The notes: generated from the sequence alone by a model not told the origin. A stretch of DNA of 64,000 nucleotides from Pseudomonadota bacterium (GCA_018820855.1 JAHJNL010000038.1:1-64000), one strand, 5' to 3'. Counted from the stretch's first letter, positions 48,235 to 57,425 are shown. A program made the numbers and translations.

Positions 48235-49395
48235 ATGGATATCGCCAAGGTGACAACTGACAATAATCGTCAGAAAAAACTCCTCAAAGAGTTACATGAT
48301 ATCGTAGATCGCCCCATACGATTAATGGTTGCCTGTGGGACACAGCATCGCACCATTCTGCAACATGGTTTTCTGAACCAGCTGCCTGAGGAAATAGACA
48401 TCGTTTCCGGTCCCGGCTGCAGTGTCTGTGTTATGCCAGCCGGGCATGTCGACGCCTTTATCAAAATTGCTGTTCAGTCCGACGTCATCACAGCGGCCTG
48501 TAGTGATCTGATCAAAGTTCCGGGCAGCAATGAATCACTGGAGTCTGTCATGAAAAAGGGAGCCCGTGTGGAGATTATATCCTCCCCTATGGATGCCCTT
48601 GATATTGCCAGTCGTGAACCAGACAAGATAGTGGTTTATCCGGCGGTAGGCTTTGAGGCAACAGCACCAAGTGTTGCTGAAACTATTCTTGTTGCTGCAC
48701 AACGTGGCCTCGAAAACTTCTGTGTTATTCCATCCATCAGACTTTTACCACCAACCATTGATTTACTCATGCGCGACCCAGAGCTCAATATTCAAGGTTT
48801 GCTCAGTTCTGATCACTTCAATACCATTTCCGACACAGAAGCCTACACAGTTATTGCCCAAAAACATCATATCCCCTGCTGTCTTGCAGGGTTTGAAGTG
48901 ACGGAAATTCTCGAAGGTATTGTCAGCCTTGTTAAGCAGATAAAAAATGGCCAATCATTTTTTGATAACACCTCTGCCTTTGTTTATTCATCCAAGGAAA
49001 CAATGCAGGCCAGAGAAATGGTTTCAGAAGTGTTTTTTGCTGTCGACACCCTATGGCGAGGACTGGGAAGCATCAAAAACAGTGGCTTTGTCATCCGGGA
49101 TGAACTCTCCCTCTATGATGCGACAAAAAGGTTTAGCATCCGCTTTTCCGAAGGCCAGGAAGAGGGCTTTTGTCAGTGTAACGCCATTATTTCCGGACGG
49201 GGTTTGCCTCCCGATTGTCCGGCTTTCGGCATGGCTTGTACTACGCAAAACCCGATTGGTCCCTGCATGATCGCAGATGAGGGCATATGTTCCTCGTACT
49301 TCAAATATAACAATAATACCATGATGAGTGACAAGAACAAAACGGATTTTCCATTGAGCAGTGACCTGAACATGAAGTGTGTCAGCCATGCGTGA
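48235..49395 (+). CDS. hypD: Divergent HypD-like hydrogenase cofactor-assembly protein
   Basis: HypD, with HypC, builds the Fe(CN)2CO group of [NiFe] hydrogenases. This 386-residue copy has the family frame: GPGCSVCVMPAGHVD (normally GPGCPVCV), YPAVGFEATAPS (normally GFETTAP) and the C-terminal 4Fe-4S segment CQCNAIISGRG, PPDCPAFGMACTTQNPIGPC. The first motif, usually CGGHTH, is ACGTQHRTI here: the Cys is kept, but the histidines are shifted or lost. It is therefore either a specialised paralogue or a HypD with an altered site. It follows its own candidate promoter and overlaps the mini-HypA by eight bases. Confidence 0.85.
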   Translation: MDIAKVTTDNNRQKKLLKELHDIVDRPIRLMVACGTQHRTILQHGFLNQLPEEIDIVSGPGCSVCVMPAGHVDAFIKIAVQSDVITAACSDLIKVPGSNESLESVMKKGARVEIISSPMDALDIASREPDKIVVYPAVGFEATAPSVAETILVAAQRGLENFCVIPSIRLLPPTIDLLMRDPELNIQGLLSSDHFNTISDTEAYTVIAQKHHIPCCLAGFEVTEILEGIVSLVKQIKNGQSFFDNTSAFVYSSKETMQAREMVSEVFFAVDTLWRGLGSIKNSGFVIRDELSLYDATKRFSIRFSEGQEEGFCQCNAIISGRGLPPDCPAFGMACTTQNPIGPCMIADEGICSSYFKYNNNTMMSDKNKTDFPLSSDLNMKCVSHA

Positions 49396-49633
49396 ATTTT
49401 CCCTCGCCCAAGGACTGCATGCTCAGTTACTCGGACTTGCAGTAAGACATCAGGCGGTCAAAATCCGCAAGGCAGAGATTTGCGTGGGAAGCAACGCCGG
49501 AATCGTGGTCGATTCATTTAACTGTGGCTTGAATGCGCTCATAAAACAGAATGTTTCTACCAGAGACATGGACCTTGTGATTAGGCGTGACTCCAGCAAT
49601 GACCTGATGCTGATGAGCGTTGAACTTGAATAG
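49388..49633 (+). CDS. Truncated HypA-like protein lacking nickel and zinc ligands
   Basis: An 81-residue protein whose start MREFSLAQGLHAQLLGLAV resembles HypA/HybF (MHExSLxxxVxxxxxxxA), the nickel-inserting chaperone, and which continues KAEICVGSNAGIVVDSFNCGLN like the HypA beta-sheet region. It lacks the second-position His that binds nickel (Arg instead) and stops before the zinc-finger CxxC pairs; HypA is normally about 113 residues. The next 40 bases offer no frame that would restore them. It overlaps the HypD-like stop by eight bases. It may be a non-catalytic partner or a decaying gene. Confidence 0.65.
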   Translation: MREFSLAQGLHAQLLGLAVRHQAVKIRKAEICVGSNAGIVVDSFNCGLNALIKQNVSTRDMDLVIRRDSSNDLMLMSVELE

Positions 49634-49908
49634 AAGGCCGGGGATGACGGACCGCAGCACGATTAATTGTTGCAGTCTACACAGTATAAAAAGTCATCTT
49701 ATAGCCATAACTTGTTGTTATTCCAATGCTGACTCTCAATCCAGCAAAGACCTTTGAAAAAACGGTACCGCGATATTGTATTTTAGCATTTGATTAAGAT
49801 AATTATTTGTGTGATGATTATTATTGTCACAACTTGCCGAAGCGCTATGGGGCCTGGATATGGCATCAACCGGGTGCTTTACAACACCTTTAACAGGGAG
49901 ACGTCGAG

Positions 49909-50565
49909 ATGAATTTTTTAAGTTGCACAAAGGTATTATTGATTATGGTTATGTCTGCTTTCCTTACAACCACCATTGCCCCCCTGACCGCAATGGCCGA
50001 GGAAGGCAAGAGTCCCTGGTTAGTAAGGGCTCGTCTGTTAGGAGTAGTGCCCGATGACAGCAGTTCCGACATTACCGTAATCGGCGGAAAGGCTGAAGTC
50101 GATGACAGTATTACAGCCGATCTTGATTTCACTTACTTTTTCACCAATCACTTTGCAGCGGAACTGACTCTGGCTGTAGCCAAAAATGATGTCAGTGCAG
50201 TCAACACTGCTGTTGGCAATCTCGATCTCGGACATGTGTATCTGTTACCCCCAACCCTGACAGCGCAGTATCACTTTACTCCTGACAGTCGTTTCCGTCC
50301 CTATGTCGGCGCAGGTGTTAATTACACCGTGTTCTTTAATGAGGACGCCGGCGTTGCCAATGACATAGAGTATGACAACGGATTCGGCTTTGCCCTGCAG
50401 GCCGGTTTTGACATTGGACTCGATGAGAATTGGGCCTTGAACTTCGACGTTAAAAAGATATGGCTGAGTACAGATGTCACTGTCCATGCTCTGGGAACAA
50501 CAGTAGAGACTGATGTGGATATCGATCCGTGGCTTTTCGGAATGGGTATCGCCTACCGTTTCTAA
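49909..50565 (+). CDS. ompW: OmpW-family outer-membrane protein
   Basis: A 218-residue eight-stranded barrel protein. Signal peptide MNFLSCTKVLLIMVMSAFL ending MAEEG; then WLVRARLLGVVPDDSSSD, TYFFTNHFAAELTLAV, LGHVYLLPPTLTAQYHF and YVGAGVNYTVFF, all diagnostic of OmpW; C-terminal Phe in GMGIAYRF for Bam recognition. RBS AGGGAG at 49895. OmpW forms a narrow hydrophobic channel, often stress- or redox-regulated. Its end faces a small minus-strand frame across a perfect inverted repeat. Confidence 0.92.
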   Translation: MNFLSCTKVLLIMVMSAFLTTTIAPLTAMAEEGKSPWLVRARLLGVVPDDSSSDITVIGGKAEVDDSITADLDFTYFFTNHFAAELTLAVAKNDVSAVNTAVGNLDLGHVYLLPPTLTAQYHFTPDSRFRPYVGAGVNYTVFFNEDAGVANDIEYDNGFGFALQAGFDIGLDENWALNFDVKKIWLSTDVTVHALGTTVETDVDIDPWLFGMGIAYRF

Positions 50566-50575
50566 ACTTTGTGTG

Positions 50576-50646
50576 TATTTCTCACGTGATTAACAGATAC
50601 AGATCTGAACCTGTTCAGTCAGTAGAACTTGATCACGTGAGAAATA
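50576..50646. terminator. 15-bp perfect inverted repeat, likely bidirectional terminator
   Basis: TATTTCTCACGTGAT (50576-50590) and ATCACGTGAGAAATA (50632-50646) are perfect reverse complements separated by 41 bases that contain a smaller hairpin (CTGAA/TTCAG). It begins 10 bases after the ompW stop and ends just before the 3' end of the small minus-strand frame. Confidence 0.55.
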
Positions 50647-50653
50647 AAGATTC

Positions 50654-50863
50654 TCAAGCCAACCCCAGATTATTGGCCCATTCTTTTGACCTGAGAATTT
50701 TATACACATCAGTATCAACAGCAAAACGAGAACCTGTGGAAAGGTTTTCAGCTAGAGCTATCCGGCCTTCACCTGTCTTAAAATAAAAACAGGTTCCACG
50801 AACACGGACGTCTGGCAGGCCGACTTCCCCGGACGCAGAATTTTCACCTTTCCCCACTACCAC
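50654..50863 (-). CDS. Possible small protein (69 aa) of unknown function
   Basis: A minus-strand frame from a GTG at 50863, with a protein-like composition (VRGTCFYFKTGEGRIALAENL, then STGSRFAVDTDVYKILRSKEW). There is no known motif and no strong ribosome-binding site. The perfect inverted repeat after its stop, shared with ompW as a two-way terminator, is the main reason for keeping it. The alternative is that the stretch is non-coding leader for the downstream plus-strand gene. Confidence 0.35.
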   Translation of the reverse strand: MVVGKGENSASGEVGLPDVRVRGTCFYFKTGEGRIALAENLSTGSRFAVDTDVYKILRSKEWANNLGLA

Positions 50864-50997
50864 CAGTAAACACTATTCAAACAGCGACACCTCAGTGCCG
50901 GCCGACTGTCCTCTGATCACGCCAGGACCTCTCTTTGCCACGGAACTTTTAAAGCTTGCTGCGTATATATTCTCTCGAAGCTGGCTCGTCGATAGAC

Positions 50998-53640
50998 ATG
51001 AACATGAAACGAGAATTAATTGCCAAGAATCTGAAACGCTCCGTCCTCTTTCAGGATGCCAGTGCATCAGAGCTTTCTTCCCATGCAGAGCTTGCCCGGG
51101 TGATGGTTATTCCTCAGGGACAGTATGTGTACAGGAAAGATGATCCCAGCGAGATATTCTATATCATTGCCATGGGAAAGGCAGAAATCATTTTAACGCG
51201 GGATGACGGAACCAACACTATTGTTGGTCGAATTGGTATGGGTGGTCATTTCGGAGAAACCGGCATTCTCAGCGCAAAGCCCCGTTCGGTAGCGGTACGG
51301 GCACTTTGTAACCTTGTCGTTATCTGTTTTGACAAACGATATTTCAAGTCATCTCTTCTTGCCAACAACAGGATTCACAGCCGCCTTGATGCTGCCCTGG
51401 CAGAACGGTTGCGAGTGGCCTTTCTGGACCAGGCCCACACGACCAATGAGCAACAACCCAACAGAAAGAAATCAGAAGCCAATGACGTAATTCTCCTGAA
51501 GAATAAATCCGTCCCTAAGTACCGAATACCCCGGGTAATTAAAAGTCAAAATGATGCCATTCGACAATCCAGAACGGCTCAAAAAACTCAAGCCGCGATA
51601 AACAGGTTTGCCGCAAACAGTGCTCCCTATATTCTGACCGCTGAGGCAGGAACCGGTAAATCAATTATTGCCCAACAAATTCATTTCCAGTCCGATCGGG
51701 CAGACAACCCATACCGTGAGATTGATCTGAGAGAATATGAATCAAGTTCTCTGGAAAGAAAACTCTTTGGAACTGAGCAAAGTGCCTACCCCTTCACCCA
51801 GACACGACAGACCGGTGTCCTCGAACAGGCCTCTGGCGGAACAGTAGTTTTCACCCATGTTCATCTGATGAGCAAAGCGTTACAGAAATGCCTGCTCCAG
51901 GCAATGGCAAGCAGCACCTTTACCCATGTGGACAGCGATCAGACACTGGATGTACAGTCAAGAATTGTTTTCATTTCCACCTTCACTCTTGACCACCTCA
52001 AAAAAACAGAGAAAATACTTCCTGACTTGCTGAATCTTTTTGAAAAACAGAATTTCACCGTACCTCCTTTACGCAGGCATAAAGAAGATCTCCCACGACT
52101 TATTTCACATTATCTCGATCGTTACAGCAAAGAATACGGGAAAAAGATACACGACCTATCGTCTGAAACACTCGGCATTTTGATGAGTTACGACTGGCCT
52201 GGCAATCTAACTGAATTGTCCAGTGTTATTCGTCGAGCAGTGATGCTCACCAAAAATGATGAAATTCTTCCGGAACAGATTCTACTCGGCTTACCCAAAA
52301 GTGAAGGAAAATGGGAATACAATATCCTGCGAATTTCCTGGATACGAAAACTACTCAGCAATTGGATTTTTCCGCGTGTCCCCCAAATAATCGTCGGATT
52401 CTTTTTACTCATTACCGTTCTCACCCTTTTTTTCGGACCACACAATCCTGTCGCCAATGCAGGATTGACCATGGCCTGGTACATCGGCTGGCCCCTGATG
52501 TTTTTCTCCTTTTTCTTTCTGGCCAGGATCTGGTGTAGTGTCTGCACACTTGCTGTTCCTGGAACTCTCCTACAGAACCTGATTAAGCCGCAAAGAAAGA
52601 CACCACCCTTTATAAAAAATAACTCAGGCTGGATAATGGCTGTCTTCTGCATCATTGTCTTCTGGGTAGAAATTGTCTGGGACGCCTACAACGCCCCCTA
52701 TCTCACCGGCGGGATTATTTTGATAATCACAATTGGTTCCGTTATTTTCAGTGTTCTCTATGCGAGAAGATCCTGGTGCCGCTATCTCTGCCCACTGGGT
52801 GCGGTAAATGCGATTTTTGCCATGCCTTCGATTGTCGAATTACGATCAAATCGTCATGTCTGCCTGAATAGTTGCCAGGAACACTCCTGTTTTGCTGGAG
52901 ATAGTGCAGCCCCCGGCTGTCCGATGTTCAGACATCCCTATCTGGTAGACAATAATCGAGACTGTATCATGTGTGCGAAGTGCATAAAAACCTGCAACAA
53001 CAGCTCGATCCAGTTGAACGTCAGGCTATCCCCGGAGGAATTATGGGCACAGAAAAACCCAAGAAATGCCGACAGTTTCCTGATAATTTCCATGGGAGCA
53101 ATTTTTTTCCCTTTCGCCCTGCAAACAAGGTTTTCACAGCTGGTTGAGCTGTTGGTAAAGGCAATAGCAAAACTTGGGATGACTATTCCAGATTTTCTAG
53201 CAGGCAGTTTTATTTTCTTTGCATTTATCCTTGTTTTTCAGCTTGCTTACTATTTAATGGTCACCTTTCAATGCTGTTATGCCAAAATGAAAAAAAGGGA
53301 GGTGCTCCCACTTTTGGGTTACGGCTTCATTCCACTCATCCTCGCTGGCTATCTTGCTGTCCATCTGGAATTTTTTGTCAGCGGAGCAGGACGTATTGTC
53401 CCTAATATTCAAGAATTGCTGGGATGGCAATATTCATACGAAAATATTCGACTGATAAGTTCAGACAGCACCTATGTCTTGAAAACACTCACTGTGCTGG
53501 GCGGATTACTGGCATCGCTGTACGCAACTTACAGGGTTATTGAGCGTACTCTGGCAGAAAGTGTTTTCAATTCCAGTGCCCTGATTATTCCGTTTAGCTT
53601 TCTTTTCACGTTAGCAGGGCTTTTCCTTTTCATAGTATAA
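50998..53640 (+). CDS. Fusion: cNMP-binding domain + degenerate sigma-54-type AAA+ + NapH/NosR-like membrane ferredoxin
   Basis: An 880-residue protein. Residues about 10-130 are a CRP-type cyclic-nucleotide domain (HFGETGILSAKPRSVAV). Residues about 170-450 are an AAA+ domain of the NtrC class with Walker A EAGTGKS (Lys221), but the sigma-54 loop GAFTGA reads SAYPFT (262-267) and Walker B reads VVFTHVHL (Asp/Glu replaced by Thr286-His287). There is no DNA-binding HTH. From about 455 the protein is a polytopic membrane domain of the NapH/NosR type with CRYLCPLG (Cys594, 598) and one 4Fe-4S group CIMCAKCIKTC (656-666), then more helices. I infer a membrane redox sensor rather than a transcription activator. 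Confidence 0.85.
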   Translation: MNMKRELIAKNLKRSVLFQDASASELSSHAELARVMVIPQGQYVYRKDDPSEIFYIIAMGKAEIILTRDDGTNTIVGRIGMGGHFGETGILSAKPRSVAVRALCNLVVICFDKRYFKSSLLANNRIHSRLDAALAERLRVAFLDQAHTTNEQQPNRKKSEANDVILLKNKSVPKYRIPRVIKSQNDAIRQSRTAQKTQAAINRFAANSAPYILTAEAGTGKSIIAQQIHFQSDRADNPYREIDLREYESSSLERKLFGTEQSAYPFTQTRQTGVLEQASGGTVVFTHVHLMSKALQKCLLQAMASSTFTHVDSDQTLDVQSRIVFISTFTLDHLKKTEKILPDLLNLFEKQNFTVPPLRRHKEDLPRLISHYLDRYSKEYGKKIHDLSSETLGILMSYDWPGNLTELSSVIRRAVMLTKNDEILPEQILLGLPKSEGKWEYNILRISWIRKLLSNWIFPRVPQIIVGFFLLITVLTLFFGPHNPVANAGLTMAWYIGWPLMFFSFFFLARIWCSVCTLAVPGTLLQNLIKPQRKTPPFIKNNSGWIMAVFCIIVFWVEIVWDAYNAPYLTGGIILIITIGSVIFSVLYARRSWCRYLCPLGAVNAIFAMPSIVELRSNRHVCLNSCQEHSCFAGDSAAPGCPMFRHPYLVDNNRDCIMCAKCIKTCNNSSIQLNVRLSPEELWAQKNPRNADSFLIISMGAIFFPFALQTRFSQLVELLVKAIAKLGMTIPDFLAGSFIFFAFILVFQLAYYLMVTFQCCYAKMKKREVLPLLGYGFIPLILAGYLAVHLEFFVSGAGRIVPNIQELLGWQYSYENIRLISSDSTYVLKTLTVLGGLLASLYATYRVIERTLAESVFNSSALIIPFSFLFTLAGLFLFIV

Positions 53641-53860
53641 ATACAATACACCTGTAAGGGGCTACGGAGTCATACTTCTATTTCCGAGCGAAGAAAATCA
53701 CATTTCAGCAATTAATTATGATTATTATTTTCCCTTTCAATCTCTTCATAATTCAGCTTAACATCTATAATATTCAAAAACTCAATACTGAATGAAAAAA
53801 CCCATTCGGGAAAATATTTTCCCCGAAAAAACCTTTATTTTCCAAAGCGAGGAACAGCCC

Positions 53861-55195
53861 ATGAGTATCAAACTGAAAGTTATCTCCCTCACCGCCTTTT
53901 CATGCATCCTCCTGCTGGGCGCACTCATGGCCAACATCTTCTACCAGGAGAAGATCGTCAGTGCACAGGTTGACCAGGAACTCGATGCCCTGATGCTCAG
54001 TAACACCAAAAACGTTGTCCAGAATGTTGGATCCCAACTGGAAGCCCTCAACGATGTTCTCCAATCTGAAGTAAAAAACGGACTGAAAGTTTCCTGGGAT
54101 GTATTGAACAGGAAGGGAAATGTCACACTCAGCGACCTGGAAACAGCGAACTGGAATGCAGTGAATCAGTACACCAAAGAAACCACCAAAGTGAACATCC
54201 CCAAGATGATGGTCGGGGGTGAGTGGCTCGGCCAGAACAGATCGCTGTCGGTGTCTTCACCCTTTGTTGATAAGACCAAACGGCTGGTTGGGGGAACGAC
54301 CACTATCTTTCAGCGCATCAACGAGCGAGGTGATATGCTCAGGGTGTGCACCAATGTGGAACAGCTCGATAACAGCCGGGCTATTGGAACCTATATCCCC
54401 GCCATAAATCCGGATGATTCCGAGAATCCTGTAGTCAAAACACTGATGGCAGGACAAACCTTTAACGGCAGAGCCTATGTGGTCAATGCCTGGTACCTGA
54501 CAACCTATGAACCTATTTACGATACCAACAGACAGATAATCGGCGCACTCTACTTTGGCATTATGCAGGAAAAAACCGAAGCTCTGCGAAAAGGAATATC
54601 AAACATCGTTTTGGGTAAAAACGGATATCTCTATGTCCTTGACCGAGATGGAAACTACATCATCTCCAAGAATAAACAGCAGGACGGTGAAAATGTCTGG
54701 GATTCAAAGGACAGCGACGGTAACTACTATATCCAGTCCATCATCAAAAACGCTCTCAAGCTCAAACCGGGCGAGGTAGCCTACGAAAGATACAGAATGA
54801 CCGACACAGCAGAAACCGATGCCAAAATGAAGGTTGCCGCCATCACCTACTTTGAGCCATGGGACTGGATCGTTGGTGCCGGTGCCTATGAGGACGACTT
54901 CAAAGAAGCCAAATTCAAAATGCAGAGCTCTATCACCAAAATGGTAACCTGGGGTGGCATTATCGGCGGGATAGTCGCGGTCATGATTCTGCTCGTGGCA
55001 GTCATCGTTTCCGACAAAATCACCAGTCCTATCATACAATTGACTCAGGCTGCCGATGAAATTTCCCGCGGCAATCTCAGTCGTAAAATAGACATAACAA
55101 GCAAGGATGAAACAGGGCAGCTGGCCGCAGCATTTAAACGGATGCAGTCAAGTCTGGTCATACTCATGCAACGAGCTCAGAAACAGAAGAAATAG
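53861..55195 (+). CDS. Cache-domain receptor with HAMP and no output domain
   Basis: A 444-residue protein: TM1 (about 7-28), a large periplasmic Cache3/Cache2 sensor (about 35-345; AYVVNAWYLTTYEPIYDTN, NIVLGKNGYLYVLDRDGNYI, FEPWDWIVGAGAYEDDF), TM2 (about 358-380) and a HAMP domain (SPIIQLTQAADEISRGNL, DEIG-like KDETGQLAAAFKRM). It then stops at RAQKQKK. No methyl-accepting, kinase or GGDEF domain follows, and none appears in other frames after the stop. The start ATG 53861 has GAGGA upstream; an in-frame ATG at 53792 is less likely. It probably signals through a partner, perhaps the neighbouring fusion. Confidence 0.85.
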   Translation: MSIKLKVISLTAFSCILLLGALMANIFYQEKIVSAQVDQELDALMLSNTKNVVQNVGSQLEALNDVLQSEVKNGLKVSWDVLNRKGNVTLSDLETANWNAVNQYTKETTKVNIPKMMVGGEWLGQNRSLSVSSPFVDKTKRLVGGTTTIFQRINERGDMLRVCTNVEQLDNSRAIGTYIPAINPDDSENPVVKTLMAGQTFNGRAYVVNAWYLTTYEPIYDTNRQIIGALYFGIMQEKTEALRKGISNIVLGKNGYLYVLDRDGNYIISKNKQQDGENVWDSKDSDGNYYIQSIIKNALKLKPGEVAYERYRMTDTAETDAKMKVAAITYFEPWDWIVGAGAYEDDFKEAKFKMQSSITKMVTWGGIIGGIVAVMILLVAVIVSDKITSPIIQLTQAADEISRGNLSRKIDITSKDETGQLAAAFKRMQSSLVILMQRAQKQKK

Positions 55196-55237
55196 GGCAT
55201 CAAACGCCGAACCGGCACAACAGATACAATCAAGCTC

Positions 55238-55291
55238 CAAGCCTGCGCCAGGAAACAACTTCTTTTTGAAGAAACTCTTGGCACAGGCTTG
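55238..55291. terminator. Long imperfect hairpin between convergent genes
   Basis: CAAGCCTG (55238-55245) pairs with CAGGCTTG (55284-55291), continued inward by GCCA/TGGC across one mismatch, with an inner CTTC/GAAG hairpin over a T-run. It lies between the ends of the Cache gene and the minus-strand cytochrome gene. Confidence 0.45.
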
Positions 55292-55470
55292 CATTCTGTA
55301 AAAATCCCTGTCTACAACCCTGCCTGCAATGCCTGCCGATACCAGATACGCTATATTATTCACACATGCCGCTACACTGGTGGCAATGCTTTCTTACAGA
55401 TCTGCTCCAACTTTTTTTATTATTGATAATATCCTTCTGATCTTCAATACCATTTCAACCAAGCTTACCC

Positions 55471-57138
55471 CTACAGATGGGGGACTATCCAGGTTGCCCG
55501 GGCAGGTGTTTTTTCCAATCCGGCTTCAGTGTATTCTATAATATATGCCCCCTTGGCCAGATATCTCTGTCCTGGCCCATAGCTCAGGCGGGGATAGTTG
55601 ACGGAATAGATGGACTTGGCATTCCCGTGGTCCACGGCATCCAAGAGATAGTCCCGATAAAAATGCCTCTTGATATGCATGAATCCTTCCCCGAGTATCA
55701 TACACGCATAATAGGTCTGTCCCAGAATTCTGTAATTGTTGACCGGGATATTTCTCTGTTCGAGCCAGACCTGAACACGTTTAAACACAACCTTCTGATC
55801 CTGCGGCAAGACAAAGGGATGTACCACTTTCACCCCTGTCCCCAGGCTTGAGGGAACTGGCACGAAAAGACCTCCCAGCATCGAGGAAGAAAGAAAGACA
55901 TTGCCTGCGATCACCTCTTCCGTCCCTGCAAGGCTCTCCCCTGCCAATTCCCCGGGAGGCAACCAGAGGATTACCGTTTCCGCTCCCGCCTCCTTTACCC
56001 TGTTCAAAAGTTCTGAACGGTTAAAAGACGCTTCTCCCTCCAGGACCCAGTCTGTGACGGTTACACCATCAATCCGGGCTGCAGCATCCCTGAAAGAATG
56101 ACCGGCAAACGCCCCGTTCTCTTCAGGACGATAAACCTGGAGAACCCGAACAGGCCGCTTCAGTCCTGCAAGGTCCGCGGCAATGACCCGTGATTCAAGT
56201 TGCAGACCTTCGGAAAAATAGAGTGTATAAAAATCATCCGTCCCTACCCCCCCCGGTTCATCCGTATTGGGGAGCAGAGAGGGTATCTCATTTTTTTCAC
56301 AAAATGTATGAACAGGCTGCCAGGGGCCCTGCACCATACCCCCCAGCATGGCAAATACCGGTTGCTGTTCATAGTATTTTTCAAGCTGCACAGACCAGGT
56401 CTCAGGAGGTCCATGCAACTCCCAGACATGGAGGATCCAGTCGCGGTAGGCCTTGAGTCTGTAATGCTGGTAAAAGGGCCCATGTTTAACCCGTTTTTTT
56501 TCGTAGCGAGTTTGAGCATTTTTATCTTTAAAGAAACCTTCCATGACTGCCAGCATTGCCTTCTCAGCCATGGGGTCCACGTGATCACTGATCACGGTAG
56601 CAATATGGACTCCCGTATCTGTCAAGCCCGGTGAGAATTCCTTCGACAATGTTTTCAGATAGGTGATGAGAGCAGCCAGCTCCGTGTCCGGAAGATGATA
56701 GACTGGCATTGCCGGTGTTAATGCCGTTCCCTCAGGTGTCTCACCCTGTCGAATTGCAATTTCCAGAGTTCTCTCGTCATAGGCGGATCGTTCCAGGTAA
56801 ACATCCTTTCGCGGGGTAAAGAGTGCCGCAGGATTGATTGCCAGGGTAAAGGTTTTTCCCTCAGCCCCTCCCATGCCACTTCTCCCATGACAATTCAGAC
56901 AGGTAAACTGGGTGCCCAGCACCTTGACATCACCCATGACATAGGCCTCGACAGGTTCCCCGTTGCCAAGAATCCCCTGGCGATAGACCTGTCGCCCCAA
57001 GGCGATGCGTTCTTTTAAAGCCGGCTCCCCCTTTTTCCGATCAGGTTCCTTTCCCTGGCACACCCCTGAAAAGAGCAGCAACACAAGCATAAAAAGAAAC
57101 GCTATTCTTCCGTTAAAGACAATTCTTTCCCCAGCCAT
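55471..57138 (-). CDS. Exported cytochrome c fused to a type I periplasmic-binding-protein domain
   Basis: A 555-residue exported protein. The start at 57138 (MAGERIVFNGR) is chosen since it directly precedes the signal peptide (FLFMLVLLLFSGVCQG). Residues about 35-160 form a mono-heme cytochrome c with FTCLNCHGRSGMGG and, as likely distal ligand, the Met in LTPAMPVYH. Residues about 170-555 match the ABC-type branched-chain amino-acid binding fold (LEKYYEQQPVFAMLGGMV, RVLQVYRPEENGAFAG, ETVILWLPPGELAG). It is divergent from the ten-heme cytochrome gene. The combination suggests a sensor or electron-transfer receptor that reacts to a small ligand. Confidence 0.8.
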   Translation of the reverse strand: MAGERIVFNGRIAFLFMLVLLLFSGVCQGKEPDRKKGEPALKERIALGRQVYRQGILGNGEPVEAYVMGDVKVLGTQFTCLNCHGRSGMGGAEGKTFTLAINPAALFTPRKDVYLERSAYDERTLEIAIRQGETPEGTALTPAMPVYHLPDTELAALITYLKTLSKEFSPGLTDTGVHIATVISDHVDPMAEKAMLAVMEGFFKDKNAQTRYEKKRVKHGPFYQHYRLKAYRDWILHVWELHGPPETWSVQLEKYYEQQPVFAMLGGMVQGPWQPVHTFCEKNEIPSLLPNTDEPGGVGTDDFYTLYFSEGLQLESRVIAADLAGLKRPVRVLQVYRPEENGAFAGHSFRDAAARIDGVTVTDWVLEGEASFNRSELLNRVKEAGAETVILWLPPGELAGESLAGTEEVIAGNVFLSSSMLGGLFVPVPSSLGTGVKVVHPFVLPQDQKVVFKRVQVWLEQRNIPVNNYRILGQTYYACMILGEGFMHIKRHFYRDYLLDAVDHGNAKSIYSVNYPRLSYGPGQRYLAKGAYIIEYTEAGLEKTPARATWIVPHL

Positions 57139-57360
57139 CGTCGTCTCGTTCTTTCTTTTCACTATTCCCCTGATTTTCTGCAGCAAAGATTCAGTTTTTT
57201 TTAATTCCCATGCACTCTTTTCAGCCGACCTCAAAAAAAGCGTACCACAAAAGTCACGACCAGCAAAGAAGAAAGGCTTTCCTTTCTATAAGATAGGTGA
57301 CCACCACACAATCCTGTCAAGGAAAAATGAATTTTTGTAGCAGTTCAACCCTTGTTTTTT

Positions 57361-57385
57361 TACCACTTTGTGGTACTTTTATAGT
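57361..57385 (+). promoter_or_regulatory. Palindrome overlapping the candidate promoter of the ten-heme cytochrome
   Basis: TACCAC-TTT-GTGGTA (57361-57375) is a perfect palindrome, followed after four bases by TATAGT (57380-57385), a good -10 box, about 40 bases before the start at 57426. The weak -35 TTTTTA would lie 17 bases upstream of the -10, so the palindrome fills the spacer, as repressor sites often do. Confidence 0.5.
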
Positions 57386-57425
57386 AGTGCTACCTGACAA
57401 CATCTTGTCTTTAGAGGAGGAACAC

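Noticed and set aside
50998-53640. Calling the fusion a sigma-54 transcription activator
   Set aside because: The GAFTGA loop and Walker B acids are missing and there is no DNA-binding domain.
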